NCBI GenBank assembly: GCA_013360825.1
Contig: JABWAY010000029.1
Span: 1 to 21,455, forward strand
DNA: 21,455 nt
Reading direction: 5' to 3'
Source: Candidatus Brocadiia bacterium
GTDB lineage: Bacteria; Planctomycetota; MHYJ01; WSZJ01
Below, piece by piece: positions 14,161 to 20,722 of the stretch. The notes under the pieces are model-generated. The model saw nothing but the letters and a program-made list of their open reading frames with translations. It was not told the origin of the DNA and ran no database searches. The first letter of the stretch is position 1, and each line of letters starts with the position of its first letter. A program made the translations under genes and the position numbers.

Positions 14161-15597
14161 ATGGCCTTCGCCGACCTCACCGCCTTCATCCGCGCCCTGG
14201 ACCAGAAAGGCTGGCTCCAGCGCATCCAGGACCCCGTCTCCAGGGACCTCGAAATCTCCGCCATCGCCGACCGCGCCGTCAAAAAGACCGGCCCCGCACT
14301 CCTCTTCGAAAACGTCCGCGACCACTCCGTCCCCGTCCTCATCAACGCCGTTGCCTCCCGCGAACGCGTCGCACTCGCCCTCGGCGTCGAGGACCTCTCC
14401 GAACTCACCCGCAAAATGGAGGACCTCCTCGCCCTCGCCCTCAAACCCCCCGCCCCCGGTTTCCTCAACAAGCTGAAAATCCTCCCCAAGCTGTTCGACA
14501 TCGCGACCATCTTCCCACGCACCGTCTCCGATGCCCCGTGCCAGGAAGTCGTCGAGGACGACCCCTCCTTCGACGCCATCCCCGTCCTGAAATGCTGGCC
14601 CGACGACGGCGGCCGCTACATCACCTGGCCCCTCGTCTTCACCCGCGACCCAGAAACCGGCTCCCGCAACTGCGGGATCTACCGCATGCAGGTCTACGAC
14701 CCCCGCACCTCGGGGATGCACTGGCACCGCCACAAGGACGGCGCGCGGCATTTCGGGAAGAGCGACCGCCTCGATGTCGCCGTCGCACTCGGCGCCGATC
14801 CGGCCACCGCGATGTGCGCCGCCATGCCGCTTCCCCCGGACGCCGACGAAATGGTCCTCGCGGGGTTCCTGCGGGGGGAGGCGGTGCGGATGGTGAAGTG
14901 CCGGACGATCGACGTGGAGGTGCCGGCGAACGCGGAGATCGTGCTGGAGGGATATGTCCAGCGCGGGGAGCTGAGGCGCGAGGGGCCGTTCGGCGACCAC
15001 ACGGGGTTCTATTCGCTGGCGGACGACTACCCTGTTTTCCATCTCCAGTGCGTAACGCGGCGGAAGCGGCCGACGTACCTGACGACGATCGTGGGCGTGC
15101 CGCCGATGGAGGACTGCTTCATGGGGGCGGCGATCGAGCGGCTGTTCCTTCCGCTGGTGAAGATGAACCTCCCCGAGGTGGTCGACCTGCACATGCCCTG
15201 GGAGGGGGTGTTCCACAACCTGGTGATCGTGTCGATCCGGAAGCGGTACCCGGGGCACGCGCGGAAGGTGATGCACGCGCTCTGGGGGATGGGGCAGATG
15301 ATGTTCACGAAGGTGATCCTGGTGGTGGACGCGGAGGTCAATCCGCAGGACTATCCGCAGGTGGCGCTGTATGCGCTGAACCACATCGACCCGTCGCGTG
15401 ATTTCGAGCATGCGAAAGGCCCGATGGACGTGCTCGACCATGCGAGCCTGCTCTGCGGGTACGGCGGGAAGGTCGGGATCGACGCGACCAGGAAATGGAA
15501 GGACGAGGGGTTCGACCGCGAGTGGCCGGATCCGATCGTCATGGATGCCGCGACGCAGGCGACGGTGGACGGAATCTGCCGCCGCCTCGGGCTCTGA
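14161..15597 (+). CDS. ubiD: UbiD-family prenylated-FMN-dependent decarboxylase
   Basis: The 478-residue protein is a full-length UbiD family member. Active-site positions can be read: NCGIYRMQ supplies N170 and R175, matching the metal-binding Asn and catalytic Arg of fungal Fdc1. EGPFGDHTGFY supplies E274 and D279, matching its acidic catalytic pair. These enzymes use prenylated FMN, made by a UbiX-type enzyme, to remove or add carboxyl groups on aromatic or unsaturated acids. In ubiquinone makers the substrate is 4-hydroxy-3-polyprenylbenzoate. In menaquinone makers using the futalosine route a UbiD-like enzyme does a related step, and menG in this window makes that attractive, but it is inference. 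No ubiX is adjacent. Synonymous codon choice changes from C-ending to G-ending within the gene near 14,830. Confidence 0.9.
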   Translation: MAFADLTAFIRALDQKGWLQRIQDPVSRDLEISAIADRAVKKTGPALLFENVRDHSVPVLINAVASRERVALALGVEDLSELTRKMEDLLALALKPPAPGFLNKLKILPKLFDIATIFPRTVSDAPCQEVVEDDPSFDAIPVLKCWPDDGGRYITWPLVFTRDPETGSRNCGIYRMQVYDPRTSGMHWHRHKDGARHFGKSDRLDVAVALGADPATAMCAAMPLPPDADEMVLAGFLRGEAVRMVKCRTIDVEVPANAEIVLEGYVQRGELRREGPFGDHTGFYSLADDYPVFHLQCVTRRKRPTYLTTIVGVPPMEDCFMGAAIERLFLPLVKMNLPEVVDLHMPWEGVFHNLVIVSIRKRYPGHARKVMHALWGMGQMMFTKVILVVDAEVNPQDYPQVALYALNHIDPSRDFEHAKGPMDVLDHASLLCGYGGKVGIDATRKWKDEGFDREWPDPIVMDAATQATVDGICRRLGL

Positions 15598-15670
15598 CGG
15601 CGCGGCCGGTCAGGCGCCCGACGCCGTCGTTCCCGACATGGCCGTTCAGCACCGGGCAGCCGTTCGGCCG

Positions 15671-15706
15671 GCGCCGGGCCATCCCGCGCGGGAGACGGCC
15701 CGGCGC
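15671..15706. terminator. Hairpin between convergent genes, possible shared terminator
   Basis: GCGCCGGGCC and GGCCCGGCGC form a perfect 10-bp stem around 16 bases that contain a second palindrome (TCCCGCGCGGGA). It lies 74 bases after the ubiD stop and 8 bases after the lipoprotein stop. No T run is present on either side, so termination would need help. Confidence 0.45.
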
Positions 15707-15713
15707 GGGCGGG

Positions 15714-16478
15714 CTATTTCTGTCCGACCCTGAGCGAACCGACCTGCCTCCCCAGGTCCAGGCCGAGCAGCTCGACCGACTTCAGCCGTCCTTCGCGATC
15801 AAGCTCCTCGAGCGGGCGGCGCGAGGACGCCGCCGTCGTGATCACGGTGTCCAGCCGCACATCCGCCGCCGCCACCGCGCGGACGCGCGACGTCGCGACG
15901 TCGATCAGCGCCCCCTCCGCCGCCGCGTACACTTCCGCAGTCTTCCCCGGCACACAGAAAATCGGGAGGATCAGCCAGTTCAGGTTCGACCACGCATTGA
16001 AGTACGTCCCCTCGTTCGCCTCGCGATTGAACACGAACAGCGCATTGGCTCCGACCCGCGCAGCGGCGTATCGCAGCGTCGGCAGGTCCGCGGCATCCGG
16101 CAGGAACATCTGGGGCACCGTCTGGACCGACTCGACCGACCCGCCCAGCGCTTCCCGGAACGCCGCGAGTTCCTCAGGGGACACCGAGGTGGGGCGGTTC
16201 GCCCCCTCCCACGCCCGGGTGATTTCCACGACCGCGACCCGCACCGGCCCCTCGAGCGGCCCGGCCGACTCCATGGCGAGCCGGATATCTTCCTCGCTGA
16301 CCCGGACCCCGCCGGCCGGCTTTTCAATGCCGACCCCCGGGCCGCGGAACCCCGGCTCGGCGCTCGATGCGTCCTGGATCAGGCCCAGGTCCAGGCGGGG
16401 GCGGGCGAGTTCCGAGGACCCGGCGCAGCCGGCGAGGAGAGCGGAGGAGAGAAGCAGGGGAAGGAACCGTGGGGGCAT
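15714..16478 (-). CDS. Lipoprotein of unknown function
   Basis: The 254-residue protein begins with a lipoprotein signal: MPPRFLPLLLSSALLAGC, with lipobox LAGC and C18 as the lipidated residue. The mature part contains VRVAVVEITRAWEG (strand), VSPEELAAFREALGG (helix), SVQTVPQMFLP, then YAAARVGANALFVFNRE and a Trp-rich NAWSNLNWLILPIFCVPGK loop. It ends with AEGALIDVATSRVRA. This order (strand, helix, 'xxPxxxLP', helix, hydrophobic strand, membrane-like loop, 'D-x-x-S/T' strand) resembles the rhombotarget lipoprotein family as I remember it, but I cannot verify that. The ATG at 16478 has an ideal AAGGAGG ribosome site; a longer frame upstream lacks one. It is divergent from the degenerate receiver gene. 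Confidence 0.78.
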   Translation of the reverse strand: MPPRFLPLLLSSALLAGCAGSSELARPRLDLGLIQDASSAEPGFRGPGVGIEKPAGGVRVSEEDIRLAMESAGPLEGPVRVAVVEITRAWEGANRPTSVSPEELAAFREALGGSVESVQTVPQMFLPDAADLPTLRYAAARVGANALFVFNREANEGTYFNAWSNLNWLILPIFCVPGKTAEVYAAAEGALIDVATSRVRAVAAADVRLDTVITTAASSRRPLEELDREGRLKSVELLGLDLGRQVGSLRVGQK

Positions 16479-16740
16479 GGCGGACCTCCTTGTTGGTGGA
16501 AGGGATTCTGGCGGTGAAGCGGGTGTGGGGCGTGCGGGTTCACGGAATTCGGGTGGAAGGGTGAATTGACGAGGGGCATTGGACGCGGGGGAAAGAGCGC
16601 TAACATTTTTGGCGAGGAATTGCGTCCGTGTGTACAGGGGCCTGCGTTTCAAACAGGGGCAGTCATTTCATTCTGGAACATCCCCCCTCCCCAAAGGCAC
16701 ACTGCAGCCAGCCTCAGCCCGGTCCACCGATTGCTACCAC

Positions 16741-17163
16741 ATGTCTCGTTTCCTCAAAACTATGTCACCCCAACCCATCCGCCTGCTTCTCCTCGACCCT
16801 AACTTCGTCACCCGGATCGCTCTGACGAGCCGGCTCGAGGCGACCGGGTACATGGTCCGCGCGGAGAAAGTCGTCTCCACCGCGGCCCGCGCCGCCACCG
16901 CCTCCAACTGGGACCTCATCGTCGCCAGCGCCTCCCTCGCCAAAGGCGATCTCGAGGCCTTCCTCGAAACCCTCACCATGACCGAGAGCACCGCCATCGT
17001 CTGCGTGGTGGTCGACGGCACCGACAGGGAACGCGTCGAGATCGCCGGCCGCTACAAGGCCCACCATCTGGCCCATCCCGTGCGTCCGCAGACGCTGGGA
17101 GAGCTCTGCTCACCCCCGCCCAGGGCCGAGCAGGCCACCGAACCCTTTTTTCGAACCGCCTGA
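16741..17163 (+). CDS. Degenerate receiver-domain protein (pseudo-receiver)
   Basis: The 140-residue protein has the receiver pattern: strand IRLLLLDPN, helix TRIALTSRLEATGYMV, helix TAARAATASNWDLIVASAS, strand TAIVCVVVDG, and AHHLAHPVRPQTLGEL at the end. One acidic-pocket residue (D19) remains. The phosphoacceptor position, normally Asp after the DLI strand, reads S63. The conserved Lys before Pro in the last strand is H112. It therefore probably cannot be phosphorylated in the usual way and may act as a constitutive or differently controlled adaptor. The start is uncertain: ATG 16741 or ATG 16762. It is divergent from the lipoprotein gene. A hairpin at 17185-17201 follows it. The partner is unknown. 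Confidence 0.65.
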   Translation: MSRFLKTMSPQPIRLLLLDPNFVTRIALTSRLEATGYMVRAEKVVSTAARAATASNWDLIVASASLAKGDLEAFLETLTMTESTAIVCVVVDGTDRERVEIAGRYKAHHLAHPVRPQTLGELCSPPPRAEQATEPFFRTA

Positions 17164-17184
17164 TCGGGGGTAGTTCCGCGGGTC

Positions 17185-17201
17185 GCGCACGCGCCGTGCG
17201 C
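17185..17201 (+). terminator. GC hairpin after pseudo-receiver gene
   Basis: GCGCACG and CGTGCGC form a perfect 7-bp stem with a 3-base loop, 21 bases after the stop and 24 bases before the rpsB promoter. No T run follows, so this is only a candidate terminator. Confidence 0.35.
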
Positions 17202-17224
17202 AGGAAACCGTCCGCCCTTTCCCA

Positions 17225-17252
17225 TTGACCTCCCCGCAACCATCCGTACAAT
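17225..17252 (+). promoter_or_regulatory. Sigma-70-type promoter of the rpsB operon
   Basis: TTGACC (17225-17230), 16-base spacer and TACAAT (17247-17252) make the best vegetative promoter in the window. Transcription would start near 17259 and leave a leader of about 105 bases with GC-rich inverted repeats before rpsB, room for leader control by a ribosomal protein. Confidence 0.7.
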
Positions 17253-17365
17253 ACCCGCCCCTTTCGCCTCGTGGCTGCGCATCCCCGCTCATCCCGGGGA
17301 GCCCTTCCCGACCGTCGGGCAGGGTCTCGGCCAGAGCATCGTCCTCAGGTAGACCAGGAGTCCTC

Positions 17366-18253
17366 ATGTCGCTCGTCTCGGTTCAGGAACTGCTCGAAAG
17401 CGGCGTCCATTTCGGCCACCGCGTGTCCCGCTGGAATCCGAAGATGAAGCCGTTCATTTTCGGGAAGCGGAACCTCATCCACATCATCAACCTGCGGGAG
17501 ACGATCAAGGGGCTGATCCAGGCCTACGAGTTCGTCAAGAAGCTCGCGGCGGACGGGCAGGAGGTGCTGTTCGTGGGCACCAAGCGGCAGGCGAAGAAGG
17601 TGACCGAGACGGAGGCGCTCCGGGCCGGGATGCACTACGTGAACGAGCGCTGGATCGGCGGAACGATCACAAACTTCACGACGATCAATTCGCGGCTGAA
17701 GCGCCTGCTGGAGATCGAGGCGCAGGAGGCGGCCGGGACGCTGGACCTGTTCACGAAGAAAGAGAAGTCGATGGTGATGCGGGAGAAGCGGAAGCTGAAG
17801 CGCAATCTGGACGGCCTCCGGAACATGAAGAAGCTCCCGACGACGCTGATCATCGCGGACCCGACGCGCGAGAAGAACGCCGTGCTGGAGGCGAAGAAGG
17901 CCGGCCTGAGCGTGATCGCGCTGATCGACACGGACGGCAATCCGTCGCAGGTGGACATCCCGATCCCGGGGAACGACGACGCGATGCGGGTCATTCAGAT
18001 CGTGTTCAGCCGGCTGGCGGACGCGATCCTGGAGGGGAAGGCGAAGTACGCGCTGTTCCTGAAGCAGGAGGAGGAGCGCAAGCGTCGCGACGACGAAGAG
18101 AGGAAGAAGAAGGCGGCGGAGGAGGCGAAGAAGGCCGCCGAGGAAGCGAAGAAGGTCGCCGAGGCTGCCGCGAAGAAGGCCGCCGAGGAGGCCCGGAAGG
18201 CGGCGGACGAGAAGAAGCCCGCCGAGACCGAGACCAAACCGGCCGGAGCGTAG
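17366..18253 (+). CDS. rpsB: 30S ribosomal protein S2 with long Lys/Ala/Glu tail
   Basis: The 295-residue protein starts MSLVSVQELLESGVHFGHRV, the S2 signature, followed by WNPKMKPFIFGKRNLIHIIN and FVGTKRQAK. ERWIGGTITNF and ADPTREKNAVLEA also fit the family. The S2 core ends near residue 232. After it comes a highly charged helical tail (234-295) built of repeated EEAKKAA-type units and a Pro/Thr end, which the E. coli protein (241 residues) lacks. S2 binds the back of the small subunit together with S1. The ATG at 17366 has AGGAG six bases upstream. It is the first gene of rpsB-tsf-pyrH-frr, driven by the promoter at 17225. Confidence 0.97.
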   Translation: MSLVSVQELLESGVHFGHRVSRWNPKMKPFIFGKRNLIHIINLRETIKGLIQAYEFVKKLAADGQEVLFVGTKRQAKKVTETEALRAGMHYVNERWIGGTITNFTTINSRLKRLLEIEAQEAAGTLDLFTKKEKSMVMREKRKLKRNLDGLRNMKKLPTTLIIADPTREKNAVLEAKKAGLSVIALIDTDGNPSQVDIPIPGNDDAMRVIQIVFSRLADAILEGKAKYALFLKQEEERKRRDDEERKKKAAEEAKKAAEEAKKVAEAAAKKAAEEARKAADEKKPAETETKPAGA

Positions 18254-18303
18254 AGGTCCGCCCCGACGGGTCCGATCAGGACAGATTTCAGAACCAGAAC
18301 CGG

Positions 18304-18327
18304 GGGGCGGGCGACAACGCCCGCCCC
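18304..18327 (+). other. Strong hairpin between rpsB and tsf
   Basis: GGGGCGGGCG and CGCCCGCCCC form a perfect 10-bp stem with an ACAA loop in the 96-base spacer. There is no T run. It could be a partial terminator or RNA-processing site that sets the S2 to EF-Ts ratio. Confidence 0.5.
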
Positions 18328-18349
18328 GCGTTCACATTCCGAGGCAGAC

Positions 18350-18964
18350 ATGGCCATCACAGCACAGCAGGTCAACGACCTCCGTCAGCGCACCGGCGCG
18401 GGTCTCATGGAGTGCAAGGGAGCGCTGGCGGAGTCGGGCGGGGATCTCGAGAAGGCGGTCGACATCCTGAGGAAGAAAGGGCGGGCCAAGGCCGACAAGC
18501 TCGCCGACCGGGAGGCGAAGGCCGGCCGCGTCGGGGCCTACGTTCACTTCAACGGCAAGGTCGCCGCGATGGTCGAGCTGACCAGCGAGACCGACTTCGT
18601 CGCGAACACGGATGATTTCCAGAACCTGCTGCGCGACATCGCGCTCCACATCTCGTTCGCGAAGCCGACGGTGGTGAAGCGGGAGCAGCTGAGCCCGGAG
18701 CTGATCGAGCGCGAAAAGGCGATCTTCGAGGACCAGGTCAAGGGGAAGCCGGCCGAGATGGCGGAGAAGATCCTGCAGGGGAAGCTCGAAAAGGGGCTCT
18801 TCATGCAGCACGTCCTCCTCGACCAGGAGTTCTGCAACCAGGAGAAGTTCAAGGGGACGATCAGCGAGATGCTGAAGGCGGTGGTCGGCAAGATCCGCGA
18901 GAACATCACCGTCCGGCGCTTCGCCTGGTTCGAGATCGGCACGGGAGCGGCGGCGAGCCTGTGA
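18350..18964 (+). CDS. tsf: Elongation factor Ts, short form
   Basis: The 204-residue protein begins with the UBA-like domain that contacts EF-Tu (VNDLRQRTGAGLMECKGAL, then EKAVDILRKKG). The core has VGAYVHFNGKVAAMVELTSE and TDFVANTDDF, the segment containing the conserved Asp-Phe region that opens the EF-Tu nucleotide pocket. EF-Ts recycles EF-Tu-GDP to EF-Tu-GTP. It is about 80 residues shorter than the E. coli protein and resembles the short form of Thermus, which has a single core subdomain and works as a dimer. The ATG follows a GAGG motif. The TGA overlaps the GTG of pyrH. Confidence 0.96.
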   Translation: MAITAQQVNDLRQRTGAGLMECKGALAESGGDLEKAVDILRKKGRAKADKLADREAKAGRVGAYVHFNGKVAAMVELTSETDFVANTDDFQNLLRDIALHISFAKPTVVKREQLSPELIEREKAIFEDQVKGKPAEMAEKILQGKLEKGLFMQHVLLDQEFCNQEKFKGTISEMLKAVVGKIRENITVRRFAWFEIGTGAAASL

Positions 18965-19677
18965 CGGCCGCGCGCTACCGGCGCATCCTGCTCAAGGTTT
19001 CCGGGGAGGGGCTGTGCGCCTCGGGGAACAAGGGGCTCGACATCGACGAGATCGACTCGCTCGCGCGGGAGGTCCTGTCGGCGCAGGCGGCCGGGGCGCA
19101 GGTTGCGGTGGTGGTCGGCGGCGGGAACATCGTGCGCGGGGCGGAGCTGTCCAAGCGCGGGGTGACGCCGGCGACGGCGGACTACATGGGGATGCTGGCG
19201 ACGGTGATCAACTCGCTGGCGCTGCAGGACATGCTCGAGAAGCACGGGGCGCAGGTCCGGGTCGCGACGGCGATCAGCGTCCACAGCGTGGCCGAGCCGT
19301 ATGTGCGGCGCCGGGTGCTGTCGCACCTGGAGAAGGGGCGGATCGTGATCCTGGCGGCGGGGACAGGCAATCCGCACGTCACGACGGACACCGCCGCGGC
19401 GCTCCGGGCGACCGAACTCGGGTGCGAGGTGATCCTGAAGGCGACGAAGGTGGACGGGGTGTACACAGGCGACCCGAAGAAGGACCCGTCCGCGACGCGG
19501 TACGAGAAGCTGAGTTACATGGACGTGCTGAACCAGCGCCTGAAGGTGATGGACAGCATGGCCATCTCGATGTGCATGGAGTACCACATCCCGATCATCG
19601 TGTTCGACCTGAAGCGCGACGGGAACATCGCGCGGGTCGTCCGCGGCGAACAGATCGGGACGACGATTACAGGCTAG
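18961..19677 (+). CDS. pyrH: Uridylate kinase (UMP kinase)
   Basis: The 238-residue protein belongs to the amino-acid-kinase fold UMP kinases. It shows the phosphate-binding LLKVSGEGL at the N-terminus, VVVGGGNIVRGAEL, the UMP-binding region TPATADYMGMLATVINSLAL, and ILAAGTGNPHVTTDTAAALR. The ATP loop ATKVDGVYTGDPKKDP follows. It converts UMP to UDP in pyrimidine synthesis and forms hexamers in the cytoplasm; bacterial members are usually activated by GTP and inhibited by UTP. The GTG start at 18961 overlaps the tsf stop, so translation is coupled. Its TAG is followed eight bases later by frr. Its place in the rpsB cluster is conserved across bacteria. Confidence 0.97.
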   Translation: MTAARYRRILLKVSGEGLCASGNKGLDIDEIDSLAREVLSAQAAGAQVAVVVGGGNIVRGAELSKRGVTPATADYMGMLATVINSLALQDMLEKHGAQVRVATAISVHSVAEPYVRRRVLSHLEKGRIVILAAGTGNPHVTTDTAAALRATELGCEVILKATKVDGVYTGDPKKDPSATRYEKLSYMDVLNQRLKVMDSMAISMCMEYHIPIIVFDLKRDGNIARVVRGEQIGTTITG

Positions 19678-19685
19678 GGGACACA

Positions 19686-20246
19686 ATGCCGATCGACGAC
19701 ATCATCCTCGAGAGCGAGGACAAGATGGACAAGGCCGTCGCGGTCCTGACGGAGGAGTTCAAGGGGATCCGCACGGGCCGGGCGACTCCGGCGCTGGTGG
19801 ACACGATGGTCGTGGAGTACTACGGGGCGCCGACCCCGCTCAAGCAGGTCGCGTCCATCTCGTGCCCGGACGCTCGCCTCATCGTCATCAAGCCCTACGA
19901 TGCCACCGCCCTCCCCGGCATCGAAAAGGCGATCCAGAAATCGAACCTGGGGATCAACCCCCAGAACGACGGCAAGCTGATCCGCCTGGCCATCCCGCCC
20001 CTCAGCGAGGAGCGCCGGAAACAGATGGCAAAGCTGGCGAAAGACCACGCCGAAAAGGCCAAGGTCGCCCTCCGGAACATCCGCCGGGACGCCCTGAAGC
20101 AGGGGGAAGGCGAGCAGAAGGAAGGGCTGATGACCGAGGACGACCTCGAGCGCTTCAAGACCGAGATCCAGCACTCGATTTCCGGGCACGAGCGGAAGAT
20201 CGACGAGCAGATGGAGAAGAAGACGAAGGAGATCATGGAGGTCTGA
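19686..20246 (+). CDS. frr: Ribosome recycling factor
   Basis: The 186-residue protein matches RRF in length and sequence. It has the diagnostic FKGIRTGRATPALVD near the N-terminus, the beta domain (YYGAPTPLKQVASISCPDAR, then IVIKPYD), and SNLGINPQNDGKLIRLAIPP. Long helices follow with EERRKQMAKLAKDHAEKAKV and RNIRRDALK. With EF-G it splits post-termination ribosomes. The ATG at 19686 has AGGGGA upstream. It is the last protein gene of the cluster; tRNA-Lys follows after 59 bases. Codon choice shifts from G-ending to C-ending near 19,862, inside the gene. Confidence 0.97.
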   Translation: MPIDDIILESEDKMDKAVAVLTEEFKGIRTGRATPALVDTMVVEYYGAPTPLKQVASISCPDARLIVIKPYDATALPGIEKAIQKSNLGINPQNDGKLIRLAIPPLSEERRKQMAKLAKDHAEKAKVALRNIRRDALKQGEGEQKEGLMTEDDLERFKTEIQHSISGHERKIDEQMEKKTKEIMEV

Positions 20247-20305
20247 TTCGCAGGCGGGTGTGATCCCGCGGGCGGTCTCGAGCGATAGAGACGGAGAAAT
20301 GACCC

Positions 20306-20378
20306 GGGGGTGTAGCTCAGCCGGTAGAGCAACAGCTTTTTAAGCTGTGGGTCGTGGGTTCGAATCCCACCGCCCTCA
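20306..20378 (+). tRNA. tRNA-Lys (anticodon TTT)
   Basis: A full cloverleaf is present: acceptor GGGGGTG with CGCCCTC (two G-T wobbles), D arm GCTC/GAGC, anticodon stem ACAGC/GCTGT with loop TTTTTAA, T arm GTGGG-TTCGAAT-CCCAC, discriminator A. The loop gives anticodon TTT, lysine. CCA is not encoded. It lies 59 bases after frr and may be cotranscribed with it and with tRNA-Glu. Confidence 0.95.
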
Positions 20379-20380
20379 TT

Positions 20381-20415
20381 TCGGGAAGGCGGGCCCGCGG
20401 GGCCCTTCTCCCCGA
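20381..20415 (+). other. Hairpin between tRNA-Lys and tRNA-Glu
   Basis: TCGGG pairs with CCCGA (20381-20385 with 20411-20415) and an inner GGGCCC pairs with GGGCCC around a GCG loop (20391-20405). No T run follows. It is probably a processing spacer in a two-tRNA transcript. Confidence 0.35.
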
Positions 20416-20424
20416 ACTGATCGA

Positions 20425-20499
20425 GCCCCCATCGTCTAGTCTGGCCTAGGACACAGGCTTTTCAAGTCTGCGACACGGGTTCAAATCCCGTTGGGGGTA
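20425..20499 (+). tRNA. tRNA-Glu (anticodon TTC)
   Basis: A cloverleaf can be folded: acceptor GCCCCCA with TGGGGGT (one G-T), D arm with the tRNA-Glu-like CGTCTAGTC and AGGAC, anticodon stem CAGGC/GTCTG with loop TTTTCAA, T arm ACGGG-TTCAAAT-CCCGT, discriminator A. The loop gives anticodon TTC, glutamate. CCA is not encoded. Confidence 0.93.
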
Positions 20500-20506
20500 T
20501 TGAAGG

Positions 20507-20532
20507 ACTCCGGGGGGTGCATTTCCCGGAGT
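20507..20532 (+). terminator. Hairpin after tRNA-Glu
   Basis: ACTCCGGG and CCCGGAGT form a perfect 8-bp stem with a 10-base loop, starting 8 bases after the tRNA. No T run follows, so it may protect or process the 3' end rather than terminate. Confidence 0.4.
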
Positions 20533-20563
20533 GAATCGGGAGCGGCCTGCGGTCGCCCCGCGC

Positions 20564-20598
20564 GGTCGGGACCGGGCGCCGGCGGAGCGGTCCCGACC
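20564..20598. repeat. Perfect 11-bp inverted repeat upstream of tetR-type gene
   Basis: GGTCGGGACCG and CGGTCCCGACC flank a 13-base spacer. It lies between the tRNA-Glu hairpin and the regulator promoter. There is no T run; it may be a terminator-like structure or a protein-binding site. Confidence 0.5.
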
Positions 20599-20654
20599 CG
20601 GAGCCCGCGTGACCGGCCTGCGCCGCCCGGCGCCTCGAGCTCCCGGAATCCCCC

Positions 20655-20703
20655 TTGACGGCGCACGCCTCCGTCGGCACATTAGCGGACGGACGCGTCC
20701 GTC
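20655..20703 (+). promoter_or_regulatory. Promoter and palindromic operator of the TetR-family gene
   Basis: TTGACG (20655-20660), 17-base spacer and CACATT (20678-20683) form a promoter. Just downstream, GACGGACG/CGTCCGTC is a perfect 16-bp palindrome (20688-20703) covering the expected transcription start, typical for TetR autorepression. Confidence 0.6.
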
Positions 20704-20722
20704 ATTTATTACAGGAGGCGGA

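Noticed and set aside
18065..18253. Frameshift or fusion explaining the charged end of rpsB
   Set aside because: The frame runs smoothly from the S2 core into the tail with the same codon style and ends at one stop; alanine/lysine-rich S2 tails are a plausible lineage trait.
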